A DNA stretch of 64,000 nt from Salinibacterium sp. NG253 (GTDB lineage Bacteria; Actinomycetota; Actinomycetes; Actinomycetales; Microbacteriaceae): contig NZ_JADYWF010000003.1 of NCBI RefSeq assembly GCF_015864945.1, positions 1-64,000 of the forward strand, in the 5' to 3' direction. Below the pieces are notes generated by a model. That model saw only the letters and a list, made by a program, of their open reading frames with translations, did not search any database and was not told where the DNA came from. Position 1 is the stretch's first letter, and each line of letters opens with the position of its first letter. The translations under genes were made by a program, and so were the position numbers. Of the stretch, positions 25,549 through 34,054 are shown in pieces.

Positions 25549-26985
25549 ATGGATTTCTACGAGACCACGCCCATGCACGACTTGACCTATTCCGACGTGT
25601 TTTTGGTGCCCAGCCACTCCTCGGTAGGCAGCCGGATGGCCGTCTCGCTGGCGCCCGGTGACGGAACGCCCGCGACCATTCCGCTCGTGGCATCCAACAT
25701 GAACTCGGTGACCGGCCCTCGCCTGGCCGCCAGCCTGGCGCGACGCGGAGGACTCGGCGTGCTCCCGCAAGATCTCAGCGACGACGAGATGGCTGAGGCT
25801 CTCGCGTGGGTTCGAAACCAACCCGTCGATCTCGACTCCGCCGTCTTTTTGAGCCCGAACGACACAGTAGAGAAAGCGCTGCTGCTGGTGCCTCCGCTGC
25901 CCGGCCACGGGGTTGTGCTCCAGAACGACGGCGAACTCGTCGGTGTGGTGGATGCCGAACAGCTGGCCACGGCAATGCCCGGTGCCGCTCTGGGCGACAT
26001 CGCCCGCGCCGACGCCCACGCGATTGACCGCACGGAGTTCGGCAGCGCTCGCGAACTCTTCGACCTTCTCGTCGAGCGAGGCCTCGGCTTCGCCCCGGTC
26101 GTTGAGGGCACTACGGTCGCAGGAACGACCAGTAAGACCAGCGCGCTCCGTTCCACCCTCTACACTCCAGCCCTCGACGGCGACGACAAACTCGCGGTCG
26201 CCGCCGCCCTCGGAATCAACGGTGATGTTGGTGCCCGCGCCAGTGCTCTCGTCGCCGCCGGCGCGTGCGCTCTTGTTCTCGACACCGCGCACGGACACCA
26301 AGAAGGCATGGTGCGGGCGATCGAAACGGTCGCCGCCCTTGACCTCGGCGTACCGCTGGTTGCAGGCAACGTGGTGACGAGCGCCGCTGTGCGTGACCTT
26401 GTCGGAGCAGGAGCAACCATCATCAAGGTCGGGGTTGGCCCCGGCGCCATGTGCACCACGCGCATGATGACCGCGGTCGGTCGTCCGCAGTTCTCCGCAG
26501 TGCTTGAGACGGCGGCAACCGCGCGCGAACTTGGCGCCCACGTGTGGGCTGACGGCGGGGTGCGCTACCCGCGCGACGTTGCGCTCGCGCTCGCCGCTGG
26601 GGCGACATCCGTCATGATCGGTTCGTGGTTTGCCGGCACGATCGAAGCCCCGGGCGAACTGCGTCACGACGATGCCGGTGCGCTCTACAAAACCAGCTGG
26701 GGGATGGCGTCAACCAAGGCAGTGCGGGCCCGTTTTGGTGGCCTTGATGCCTACGATCTCGCTCGCAAGGAACTCTTCGCCGAGGGAATTTCCGGCTCCA
26801 AGATTTATCTTGACCCGGCTCGACCGTCTATCGACGACCTCGTGGACATGATCACCTCGGGGGTGCGCAGCTCGTGCACCTATGCCGGCGCGGCCACTCT
26901 GAGGGAGTTCCGCGAGCGGGCGTTGGTGGGAATCCAGTCCGCTGCCGGGTATGAAGAGGGAAAGGCGCTGCCCGTGAGCTGGTAG
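25549..26985 (+). CDS. guaB1: GuaB1 family IMP dehydrogenase-related protein (probable GMP reductase)
   Basis: 478 residues. IMPDH/GMPR fold: HDLTYSDVFLVPS, LVASNMNSVTG, a CBS-like insert near 85-200, catalytic loop IKVGVGPGAMCTTRMMT with its Cys, and VWADGGVRYPRDVALALAAGA. The actinobacterial GuaB1 group has been shown in mycobacteria to reduce GMP to IMP rather than oxidise IMP, so this is probably a purine-salvage enzyme. ATG at 25549 fits the family start and lies 7 nt after TAGGCT (25536-25541), suggesting a leaderless mRNA; the upstream in-frame start at 25528 has no ribosome site. Confidence 0.88.
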   Translation: MDFYETTPMHDLTYSDVFLVPSHSSVGSRMAVSLAPGDGTPATIPLVASNMNSVTGPRLAASLARRGGLGVLPQDLSDDEMAEALAWVRNQPVDLDSAVFLSPNDTVEKALLLVPPLPGHGVVLQNDGELVGVVDAEQLATAMPGAALGDIARADAHAIDRTEFGSARELFDLLVERGLGFAPVVEGTTVAGTTSKTSALRSTLYTPALDGDDKLAVAAALGINGDVGARASALVAAGACALVLDTAHGHQEGMVRAIETVAALDLGVPLVAGNVVTSAAVRDLVGAGATIIKVGVGPGAMCTTRMMTAVGRPQFSAVLETAATARELGAHVWADGGVRYPRDVALALAAGATSVMIGSWFAGTIEAPGELRHDDAGALYKTSWGMASTKAVRARFGGLDAYDLARKELFAEGISGSKIYLDPARPSIDDLVDMITSGVRSSCTYAGAATLREFRERALVGIQSAAGYEEGKALPVSW

Positions 26986-27014
26986 TAGATCGGTGGTTAC
27001 TGAGGAATCTGTCC

Positions 27015-27020
27015 TATAAT
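27015..27020 (+). promoter_or_regulatory. -10 element for the CNNM operon
   Basis: Consensus TATAAT, 10 nt before the leader ORF ATG at 27031. With a start site around 27028 the transcript would begin about 3 nt before that ATG. No good -35 is visible. Confidence 0.6.
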
Positions 27021-27030
27021 CGAGCCCATA

Positions 27031-27138
27031 ATGGACGACCCTCCCTCTAGTTGTCGCCGGGGCCCTTCTCCGTGCGACCATCACCTGTTTCTCGCCCGTT
27101 CTCTACCTACCTCCGCGGCTGGAGGTGAACTGTCATGA
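27031..27138 (+). CDS. proline-rich leader peptide upstream of the CNNM/CorC genes
   Basis: A 35-codon ORF beginning Met-Asp-Asp-Pro-Pro-Ser-Ser-Cys-Arg-Arg and continuing GPSPCDHHLF, with the tail AAGGELS. Its TGA overlaps the ATG of the CNNM gene at 27135. A perfect TATAAT ends 10 nt before its ATG, so it would be translated from the very 5' end of the mRNA without a Shine-Dalgarno. Codons 27-32 run through a hairpin that holds the CNNM ribosome site. An acidic/proline start resembles MgtL, whose nascent chain destabilises ribosomes at low magnesium. The comparison is by analogy; no homologue is known to me. Confidence 0.6.
   Translation: MDDPPSSCRRGPSPCDHHLFLARSLPTSAAGGELS
27109..27126 (+). 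promoter_or_regulatory. hairpin sequestering the CNNM ribosome-binding site
   Basis: ACCTCC (27109-27114), 6-nt loop, GGAGGT (27121-27126). The 3' arm is the Shine-Dalgarno of the CNNM gene, 8 nt before its ATG. Translation of the overlapping leader ORF would open the stem. Confidence 0.7.
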
Positions 27139-28457
27139 ATGAATGGCTTCTCCTCGCCGCTGGCCTCGTGCTGACTGTTGGCACTGGCTTCTTCGTCGCC
27201 TCTGAATTTGCTCTCGTCAACCTCGATCGTTCCGATCTTGAGTCACGACAAGAGCGTGGCGAAAAGCGACTTTCCCCCATAATCGCGGCGCTCAAGCACA
27301 CCTCGACTCATCTTTCGAGCGCGCAACTGGGCATCACCCTCACGACTCTTCTCGCGGGTTACACCCTCGAACCTGCATTCAGTATTTGGCTATCGATTCC
27401 GCTCGGCGAAGTGCTGCCTGACGGCGTCGTGGTCGTGCTCGCTAGCGTGCTGGCCATCACGTTCGCCACGCTGCTCTCCATGATCGTGGGCGAGCTGGTT
27501 CCCAAGAACTTCGCTCTCGCGTTGCCACGCGCCACCGCAAAATTTGTTGTGCCGTTCCAAATTCTCTTCACGACGGTGTTCAAGCCGGCTGTGAGCCTGC
27601 TCAACAACACCGCAAATGCGATCCTCCGCTCTGTGGGAATCGAACCGAAAGAAGAACTTTCGGGTGCACGCACGGCAGAGGAACTAACATCGCTCGTTCG
27701 CCGTTCGGCTAGCCAAGGAAGCCTCGAAGCGGACACGGCTACCCTGCTCGCGCGCACCCTCGCCTTTGCCGATCACACGGCGCAAGACGTGATGACGCCC
27801 AGGCCGCGGGTCGACAGCATCGACCGCACCGACAGTGCGCAAGACGTCATTGATCTCGCTAAGCGCACCGGCTTCTCTCGCTTCCCCGTAATCGACGACA
27901 GCATCGACGATGTTGTGGGCTTTGTGCACATCAAGCAGGCTGTTGCGGTGCCGCACAAGAAGCGTGCCGACGTGCCCGTTTCTGCACTGCAAACCGAAGC
28001 GCTTCGGGTGCCAGAAACGATGCGACTGGATGCCCTCCTCGCCGAACTTCGCGGACGTGGCTACCAAATGGCTGTTGTCGTTGACGAATACGGCGGAACT
28101 GCCGGAGTCGCCACGCTCGAAGACCTCGTGGAAGAACTCGTCGGCGAAGTTTCCGACGAGCACGACCGTTCGAAAGCAGATGTGGTGCGCTCGCGTGACT
28201 GGTTCACCTTCCCCGCAATTCTGCGCCCCGATGAGCTTCTCGAGCGCACCGGCGTTGAGGTTCCCGAAGAGGGACCGTACGAGACGGTCGCGGGTTGGCT
28301 CATGAGCGAACTCGGCCGAGTGCCACGCACCGGCGACACCATTACCGCCGCTGGCGGAGTGTTCCGCATTGAACGACTGGAAGGTCGACGCATCGACCGC
28401 GTGAGGTTTACCCCCGATCCCATTGACACCACGAGCGATGCTGAGGTGGTGCGCTAA
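27135..28457 (+). CDS. CNNM/CorC family membrane protein with CBS and CorC_HlyC domains
   Basis: 440 residues. Order: CNNM (DUF21) transmembrane domain, about 1-190, with four hydrophobic segments and ASEFALVNLDRSDLE; paired CBS domains, about 205-330, starting QDVMTPRPRVDSID and including VVDEYGGTAGVATLEDLVEELVG; C-terminal CorC_HlyC domain to 430. Family members (CNNM, CorC, MpfA) move or sense magnesium, often as Na-coupled Mg efflux; the older label haemolysin is misleading. It overlaps the leader ORF upstream and the second CNNM gene downstream. Confidence 0.9.
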   Translation: MNEWLLLAAGLVLTVGTGFFVASEFALVNLDRSDLESRQERGEKRLSPIIAALKHTSTHLSSAQLGITLTTLLAGYTLEPAFSIWLSIPLGEVLPDGVVVVLASVLAITFATLLSMIVGELVPKNFALALPRATAKFVVPFQILFTTVFKPAVSLLNNTANAILRSVGIEPKEELSGARTAEELTSLVRRSASQGSLEADTATLLARTLAFADHTAQDVMTPRPRVDSIDRTDSAQDVIDLAKRTGFSRFPVIDDSIDDVVGFVHIKQAVAVPHKKRADVPVSALQTEALRVPETMRLDALLAELRGRGYQMAVVVDEYGGTAGVATLEDLVEELVGEVSDEHDRSKADVVRSRDWFTFPAILRPDELLERTGVEVPEEGPYETVAGWLMSELGRVPRTGDTITAAGGVFRIERLEGRRIDRVRFTPDPIDTTSDAEVVR

Positions 28458-29491
28458 TGGACGTCTGGGGAATCATCTGGCTTTTCGTTCTACTGATCAT
28501 CAACGCCTTCTTCGTGGGGGCAGAGTTTGCCGTCATTTCGGCACGACGCTCACAGATTGAGCCGCTTGCGGCATCCGGTTCACGCTCGGCAAAGACCGCG
28601 CTATGGGCGATGGAACACGCGACGCTCATGCTCGCGGCGTGCCAATTGGGCATCACAGTGTGTTCGCTGCTGATTCTGAATGTGTCAGAACCGGCCATTC
28701 ACCACTTGCTTGAGGTGCCGTTGGCGCTGACTGGCCTCAGCGAAGAACTGATCAGCACGATCGCGTTTATTCTTGCGCTGATCATTGTGTCGTTCTTGCA
28801 CGTTGTGCTCGGCGAAATGGTGCCGAAGAACCTGTCGTTCTCGATTCCCGATCGTGCGGTGCTGATTTTGGCGCCGCCGCTCGTGTTCATCGCGACAGTC
28901 TTCCGCCCGATCATCGTCGCCCTCAACGCGACAGCGAATGGCATCCTGCGACTCTTCAATGTCGTGCCTAAGAACGAAGCGAACAGTGTCTTCACGCTCG
29001 ACGAAGTGGCCACGATTGTGGCGCAGTCGAAGCGAGAAGGTGTGCTGATGGATGCCGGTGGCACCCTCACCGGCGCGTTCGAGTTCACCTCCAAAAAGGT
29101 TCGCGATGTCGCTATCCCGATGTCGGGGCTCGTCACGCTGCCCGAGGATGCCACCCCTGCCGATCTCGAAAAGGCGGTCGCTCAGCGCGGATTCTCGCGC
29201 TACATCCTGCTCAATGACGCGGGAGAACCCACGGGTTATCTGCATTTGAAGGACGTCATCGACCTCGACGAGAGCGAATTCTCGGAGCCGGTGCCGCCCA
29301 AGCGGATTCGTCAGCTCATCTCGATGTACTGCGAGACCGACCTTGAAGATGCGCTGGCGACAATGCGTCGTTCAGGAGTGCACGTTGCTCGCAGCTTCGA
29401 CGCGACCGGTGAAACCACCGGTGTGCTGTTCCTCGAAGACATCATCGAAGTGCTCGTGGGCGAAGTTCAAGACGCCACCCGGCGTCGCTAA
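28457..29491 (+). CDS. second CNNM/CorC family membrane protein, without CorC_HlyC domain
   Basis: 344 residues. CNNM transmembrane domain (about 1-185, with FFVGAEFAVISARRSQIE and VLGEMVPKNLSFS) followed by a CBS pair (about 205-340, with VRDVAIPMSGLVTLPED and ETTGVLFLEDIIEVLVGEV). It ends there, so the C-terminal CorC_HlyC domain seen in its upstream paralogue is missing. Its ATG shares one base with the stop of that gene (TAATG), implying coupled translation and possibly a heteromeric transporter. Confidence 0.88.
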   Translation: MDVWGIIWLFVLLIINAFFVGAEFAVISARRSQIEPLAASGSRSAKTALWAMEHATLMLAACQLGITVCSLLILNVSEPAIHHLLEVPLALTGLSEELISTIAFILALIIVSFLHVVLGEMVPKNLSFSIPDRAVLILAPPLVFIATVFRPIIVALNATANGILRLFNVVPKNEANSVFTLDEVATIVAQSKREGVLMDAGGTLTGAFEFTSKKVRDVAIPMSGLVTLPEDATPADLEKAVAQRGFSRYILLNDAGEPTGYLHLKDVIDLDESEFSEPVPPKRIRQLISMYCETDLEDALATMRRSGVHVARSFDATGETTGVLFLEDIIEVLVGEVQDATRRR

Positions 29492-29518
29492 CAGCGTTCT
29501 CAACTATCGTTGACATCC

Positions 29519-30373
29519 ATGGATACTGAGTCGATGTGGGGTGCTGCTGAGGCGGCACGTCACATCGCTCTGCCCCAGGACTCCGATGACAAGTATTCCC
29601 GCGGGGTGCTTGGGCTGATTACAGGGTCGGCGCAGTATCCGGGAGCCGCGGTTATCGGTGTCGAAGCCGCTGCTCGAACCGGAGTCGGAATGATCCGCTA
29701 CCTCGGTGCTGAGCGTGCCGAAAACCTGATCCTGCAGCGTCGCCCCGAAGCGGTGATGGCTGACGGTCGCGTGCAGGCCTGGCTCATCGGCTCGGGTATG
29801 GATCATGCCAATCGCGAGCCCGCTTCCGAAAAACACATCACTGCCGCCCTGAGCCAGAACGTTCCCCTCGTGCTCGACGGGGGAGCCCTTGACGTGGTTC
29901 ACCGCGTGAGCACCCCAACCGTAATCACCCCGCACTATCGTGAACTTTCCCGGCTGCTTGACGAGCCTGTCGACGAGATCGCTGCGGCCCCCCGGGACTG
30001 GGCGGAATCCGCCGCCACCCGACTCGGCTGCACCGTGCTGCTCAAGGGTCACACGACGTACATCACCGACGGAGCAACGACGGTCGCGGTGGCGGCAGCA
30101 CCAGCATGGTTGGCTACCGCTGGCGCTGGAGACGCGCTTGGCGGCATCCTCGGGGCACTGGTCGCAACGCACAGTGACGCGGTGCTTGTTGATCCGGCAC
30201 AACTCGTGGGGCTCGCTGCCACCGCGTCTTACATTCATGGTCGTGCAGCGCAGCTCGCTAGCGCTGGAGGACCACTCACCATCCTTGACCTGTGTGCTCA
30301 CGTGCCTCACATCGTCGCGGAGCTTGTCGCGGTCGCTGGTGATAGTGCGCCTGCTCCCGCGCCAGCGTGCTGA
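29519..30373 (+). CDS. nnrD: ADP-dependent NAD(P)H-hydrate dehydratase
   Basis: 284 residues. Ribokinase-like enzyme that repairs hydrated NAD(P)H. Motifs: KYSRGVLGLITGSAQYPGAA, WLIGSGMD, LDGGALDV, ITPHYRELSRLL, VLLKGHTTYI and the ATP-site ATAGAGDALGGILGAL. It lacks the YjeF epimerase domain that is fused in many bacteria. ATG at 29519 is preferred because TATCGT (29505-29510) lies 8 nt before it (leaderless type); TTG at 29510 is the alternative. Its end overlaps the GTG start of the next gene. Confidence 0.9.
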   Translation: MDTESMWGAAEAARHIALPQDSDDKYSRGVLGLITGSAQYPGAAVIGVEAAARTGVGMIRYLGAERAENLILQRRPEAVMADGRVQAWLIGSGMDHANREPASEKHITAALSQNVPLVLDGGALDVVHRVSTPTVITPHYRELSRLLDEPVDEIAAAPRDWAESAATRLGCTVLLKGHTTYITDGATTVAVAAAPAWLATAGAGDALGGILGALVATHSDAVLVDPAQLVGLAATASYIHGRAAQLASAGGPLTILDLCAHVPHIVAELVAVAGDSAPAPAPAC

Positions 30374-31665
30374 ACCGCCACACGGTCAGCGCCTTCGCGC
30401 TCTGGCTTCTCTTTATCGCGGTGCACCTCGTGCTGGGCTTGCTCAATCTTCAGGGCCCCGGAAACCCCTTTGGCGATGTCACCATCGTGTACGCAGGCTG
30501 GGCGCAGCAGGCCTATGCCTCAGGAATTGTGGTGGGCGTTGATATGCCGTGGGTGTATCCGCTGCTCGCGATCGTGCCGATTCTGGCATCAGTCACTTTT
30601 GGCATCGGCCACATCGGCGCGACGTGGCTCGCGCTCGTCATGCTCCTCAACCTCGTCGCGCTCGGGTTTCTCACCCGCTGGGGTCGCTCCCGCGCCGGTG
30701 TGATTATCGGATGGTGGTGGCTGGTCTTCTTGCTGGCCCTCGGACCGATTGCGCTCGGTCGCATTGACGCGGTGACGGTGGCGGTCGCGCTTGTCGGAGT
30801 GCGGCTGCTGAGCAGGCACCCCCGAGCGGCAGGCGTCGTTTTGGCGTGCGCCACCTGGATCAAGGTGTGGCCTGCAGCGCTCCTGCTCGCGGCGTTCATC
30901 ACGTTGCGTCATCGTTGGGCTATCGCGATTGCCGCCGCGGGAACAACAGCCACCGTGGTCGTATTCGCGCTGCTGGCAGGCTCAGGGATGAACGTGTTCA
31001 GCTTTGTGAGTGAGCAGACAGGGCGCGGCATCCAAATTGAGTCTCCGATTGCCGGGTTCTGGCTTTGGCAGGCTGTGGCGGGCGTGCCCGACACTTTTAT
31101 CTACTACGACGCCTCGATTCTCACTTTTCAAGTGACCGGAGCCGGAGTGCAACTCGCGGCGGCCCTCATGACACCGCTGCTGGGAGTGGTCATTCTTGTT
31201 ATTGCTGTGCTGGGCGTGAGAGCAACGCGCGCGGGCTCCTCAACTCTTGGCGTTCTTTCGATGTTGAGTCTCGCCCTCGTGACCGCGCTCATCGTGGTCA
31301 ATAAGGTCGGCTCGCCTCAGTTTATTGGCTGGCTCGCGGTACCGATCGTTCTTGGGCTGCTCACCGCTCGCGCCGAGGGGTCGCTTCGGTTCCGGATGCC
31401 CGCGGCGCTCGCCCTCGTCATTGCCGCCCTTACCCAACTGGTGTATCCCTACTTTTATGACCAGCTCTTGGCTGCCAACCCCATCATGGTTACCATCCTG
31501 ACGGTGCGAAACGTGCTCGTTCTCGCCCTTCTGGTGTGGGCGATCGGGCAGCTCGTACGGCTCGGTTCTCGCCCGTCTGCGAGCGGGGAACAGACGCCGC
31601 AGCCGTTCTTCTCAACCCCATACAGCCCATCCCTCGAACGCCCCTCGGCAAAGGAGTCAGCATGA
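30367..31665 (+). CDS. GT87-like polytopic membrane protein
   Basis: 432 residues, about ten to eleven hydrophobic segments, in the style of actinobacterial DUF2029/GT87 mannosyltransferases that use polyprenyl-linked sugars in the membrane. Visible stretches are NPFGDVTIVYAGWA in the first loop, ATWIKVWPAALLLAAF near the middle, and VNKVGSPQFIGWLAVPIV near the end. A Pro/Ser-rich tail follows the last helix. GTG start overlaps the nnrD stop and its own stop overlaps the next ATG (ATGA). The acceptor is unknown, and the glycosyltransferase assignment rests on fold pattern only. Confidence 0.65.
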   Translation: MLNRHTVSAFALWLLFIAVHLVLGLLNLQGPGNPFGDVTIVYAGWAQQAYASGIVVGVDMPWVYPLLAIVPILASVTFGIGHIGATWLALVMLLNLVALGFLTRWGRSRAGVIIGWWWLVFLLALGPIALGRIDAVTVAVALVGVRLLSRHPRAAGVVLACATWIKVWPAALLLAAFITLRHRWAIAIAAAGTTATVVVFALLAGSGMNVFSFVSEQTGRGIQIESPIAGFWLWQAVAGVPDTFIYYDASILTFQVTGAGVQLAAALMTPLLGVVILVIAVLGVRATRAGSSTLGVLSMLSLALVTALIVVNKVGSPQFIGWLAVPIVLGLLTARAEGSLRFRMPAALALVIAALTQLVYPYFYDQLLAANPIMVTILTVRNVLVLALLVWAIGQLVRLGSRPSASGEQTPQPFFSTPYSPSLERPSAKESA

Positions 31666-31973
31666 TCGTCGCATTCTCAATCGCACCCAGTGGTGGTTCC
31701 GACGGAACCGATTCTGTCCACGATGCCGTGGCCGCCGCGGTGAAAGTGGTGCGCGAATCAGGGCTACCGAACCAGACCGACTCGATGTTTACGACGATTG
31801 AGGGGGACTGGGACGAGGTTTTTGCGGTGGTGAAAGCCGCGACAGAAGCTGTCGGGCAATTTGGTTCGCGGGTTTCGCTCGTGCTGAAGGCGGACATCCG
31901 CCCCGGTCGCACCGGAGAGATGACCGGCAAGCTCGAGCGCCTCGAAGAAGCACTCCTTCGCGCCGACAGCTAA
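31662..31973 (+). CDS. thiamine-binding protein of the MTH1187/YkoF family
   Basis: 103 residues. IVAFSIAPSG at the N-terminus, a QTDSMFTTIEGDWDEV core, and SLVLKADIRPGRTG followed by a basic/acidic C-terminal helix. This fits the MTH1187/YkoF-like ferredoxin-fold family, members of which bind thiamine. ATG overlaps the upstream stop codon. The in-frame extension upstream is inside the membrane protein gene and is not used. A strong terminator follows. Confidence 0.75.
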   Translation: MIVAFSIAPSGGSDGTDSVHDAVAAAVKVVRESGLPNQTDSMFTTIEGDWDEVFAVVKAATEAVGQFGSRVSLVLKADIRPGRTGEMTGKLERLEEALLRADS

Positions 31974-32016
31974 CGGTCGTCGGCGTGCCGTTGGATGACA
32001 GCACCTGCTCTTAACG

Positions 32017-32063
32017 AACAAACCGCACTGGATCCGCGTGAAGCGGAGTCAGTGCGGTTTGTT
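32017..32063. terminator. bidirectional terminator
   Basis: 14-bp perfect inverted repeat (32017-32030 with 32050-32063), with a second small CCGC/GCGG stem inside. It lies between the converging thiamine-binding and response-regulator genes. Confidence 0.85.
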
Positions 32064-32090
32064 GTTGCGGCCAGAACTGCGCGGTAAGGC

Positions 32091-32762
32091 TTAGAGGTGG
32101 TGCATCGTGTCGGTCTCGATGAGGATGCCGTCTTCGAGAGCGCGCTTGCGCAGCGCTACCTTGGTGCCGACATCGAAGCCCGCGACGCGGTACTTCTCGC
32201 GAATGCGCTTGAGGTAGCTCTTGGCGGTCTCTTCAGAGATGCTGAGTTGGTAGGCGACCGACTTGACGGGCTCGCCGCCGCCGTAGAGCGCCATGACGCG
32301 ACGTTCTTGAGCACTGAGCTTGGGGGCTCCACCGATTTCGTCGGCGTTGATTGCCAAGTCGAGCTCGGCGGAAATGAATGATTCACCCTTGGATGCTGCC
32401 CGAATTGCTTCCACGATCATGTCGGCGTCTTCGCTCTTGACGAGGTAGCCGAGGGCACCAGCGGCGAGAGCTTCGCGAACCACGTTGGGCTCGGAATAGG
32501 TGCTCATGAGAACAACGCGAACGTTCATCGACTTGAGAGTGTTGATCTTGAGCGAGACCGGGATGTTGTCTTTGAGGTCAAGGTCGAGCAGCACAACGTC
32601 GACAGGGAACTCGGGGTGGATCGTCAGTTCGGGCCACGTCGGCACGGCAACAACCATGTCGATGTCGGCTGCGGCCTGACGAATCCACTCGGTGAGCGCA
32701 CCGAGCAACATTCGGTGGTCGTCAACGAGTGCGAGCCGGATGCGCTTTGTTGGTTCAGTCAC
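32091..32762 (-). CDS. NarL/LuxR-type response regulator
   Basis: 223 residues. Receiver domain with the acidic pair in LALVDDHRML, phospho-acceptor Asp60 in DVVLLDLDL, and Lys in GYLVKSEDAD. C-terminal helix-turn-helix of LuxR type: LSAQERRVMALYGGGEPV, then SISEETAKSYLKRIREKY. It lies 38 nt after the membrane protein at 32801 and forms one unit with the histidine kinase at 34051. The target genes are unknown. The HTH recognition helix is unusual in having AKSYLKRI where VKxHxxxI is common. Confidence 0.9.
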   Translation of the reverse strand: MTEPTKRIRLALVDDHRMLLGALTEWIRQAAADIDMVVAVPTWPELTIHPEFPVDVVLLDLDLKDNIPVSLKINTLKSMNVRVVLMSTYSEPNVVREALAAGALGYLVKSEDADMIVEAIRAASKGESFISAELDLAINADEIGGAPKLSAQERRVMALYGGGEPVKSVAYQLSISEETAKSYLKRIREKYRVAGFDVGTKVALRKRALEDGILIETDTMHHL

Positions 32763-32800
32763 GATTAGGTCCTCTGGTCGTTCGTCTTATCTTACGAAAA

Positions 32801-34054
32801 TTATTGGTCAGCGGGGTTTTCGACAAGGCATTCAATGTCGAGGCGCACGCTGGAGTTCTCTATGGAGTCGGTATACGTTCCGACCTTCGCGACCGCTTCC
32901 CAGGTGGAAGCGTCAACACGATTTCGTGCCACTCCGGTCGAGGTGATCGAGATTCCGACTGCCACTTTGTCTTCGAAACCGGATGCCAAAACGGTAGTTG
33001 ATGGCGCGATCGTGATGTGGACGGAGTTTTTGGCCCCGCGTTTGGTGGTGTCAGTCACAAAGAGCCACGCAGTCGAGAGCAAGCCGTCGCGCTGGGTGGA
33101 GTCGAGCAAACCGGCGAGGCTTCCCTTGTCGGTAAGTGTTACCGATTTGCCGAGCAGGTCAGACTCGGTGATCGCATGATAGAGCCAGGTTTCGCGGCGG
33201 CCCTCAATGAGGTGCAGTCGCAATTCGGTGGCGAGGGATGCCGCCGTCGAGGCAATTTTGGGTTGCAGAGGCAGCTTGGTTGAACCGTTTGCCACCGAGT
33301 CGAGCAGCTTTTCTGCGGCGAGGTCGAGGCGGGCCAGTTCTTCGGATGCCATCATGCCGACGGCAAAACGTGGTGCGGTGAGGGTGCTCTGAACGAGCAC
33401 GCGGTCGAGCTCGACCTGCACGAGTTGGCGGAAGTTGACGATGAGGGAGAGACCAATCACGGTGGGGAGCACGGCGAACGCCACGGTGGTGATCTGCGGA
33501 GCAATATTGTCTTCAGTCAGGGGCACGTTCACCACGATGGCGGCGGCTAAGCCTGCGCCGACCGCAGAGACAGCGATGATGATGTCGGCGCTGGGGCGAA
33601 CCGTCAGCACAAGAAGTAACGCCATTCCGGCCGCAACCGCGGAGGTCGCGTGGCCGCCGATGTTGTGTAGATCCCAGATGGCGAAGATGTCGAGCGCCAT
33701 GACGGCGGCGAGGCCGACAAGGAAGAGCACGAACATCCAGAGCGGAAGTTGGCCGCTGGTGAGCTGCACCACCGTGATGGTGCCAATGATGATGACGATC
33801 AGGAGCACCCATGCAATAGCTGCCGCAACAGGATTGGGGTAGATGTCCCATTGGATCACGAGCCACACGAGACCGTAGATCGCGCGAAGGCTCACCAGAA
33901 TGGCCGCTCCGATGCCGACGAAGCCGGTTCCGAGGCCGATGAGTCGGGGAGTGTCGTCGCCCGCGAGACGTCGAACCGCTGCGCTCTTAGCGTGGCGTGG
34001 TTTGCCGCCGACGATGACGCCGAGAGTGTTTTCTTCGGGAGGAGCGTAGGTCAT
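32801..34054 (-). CDS. polytopic membrane protein with degenerate kinase-like C-terminus
   Basis: 417 residues. A cytoplasmic N-terminus, then about seven hydrophobic segments (about 40-215), then a soluble domain with a helical stretch (SEELARLDLAAEKLLDSVANG ... SLATELRLHLIEGRRETWLYHAI, in pieces) and a beta-rich end. The layout resembles a histidine kinase that has lost both the phospho-acceptor His motif and the N, G1 and G2 ATP-binding boxes. It sits between a true kinase and a response regulator, and its ATG overlaps the kinase stop (ATGA), so it is probably a partner or sensor for the system. No known family is recognised. Confidence 0.7.
   Translation of the reverse strand: MTYAPPEENTLGVIVGGKPRHAKSAAVRRLAGDDTPRLIGLGTGFVGIGAAILVSLRAIYGLVWLVIQWDIYPNPVAAAIAWVLLIVIIIGTITVVQLTSGQLPLWMFVLFLVGLAAVMALDIFAIWDLHNIGGHATSAVAAGMALLLVLTVRPSADIIIAVSAVGAGLAAAIVVNVPLTEDNIAPQITTVAFAVLPTVIGLSLIVNFRQLVQVELDRVLVQSTLTAPRFAVGMMASEELARLDLAAEKLLDSVANGSTKLPLQPKIASTAASLATELRLHLIEGRRETWLYHAITESDLLGKSVTLTDKGSLAGLLDSTQRDGLLSTAWLFVTDTTKRGAKNSVHITIAPSTTVLASGFEDKVAVGISITSTGVARNRVDASTWEAVAKVGTYTDSIENSSVRLDIECLVENPADQ

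Noticed and set aside
25525-26667. 380-residue minus-strand ORF inside guaB1
   Set aside because: Antisense shadow of guaB1; Arg/Gly/His-rich composition and no family resemblance.
27021-27134. Known magnesium (M-box) or manganese (yybP-ykoY) riboswitch before the CNNM genes
   Set aside because: The leader is only about 107 nt and none of the conserved bases of either class could be recognised; the leader ORF and SD hairpin explain it better.
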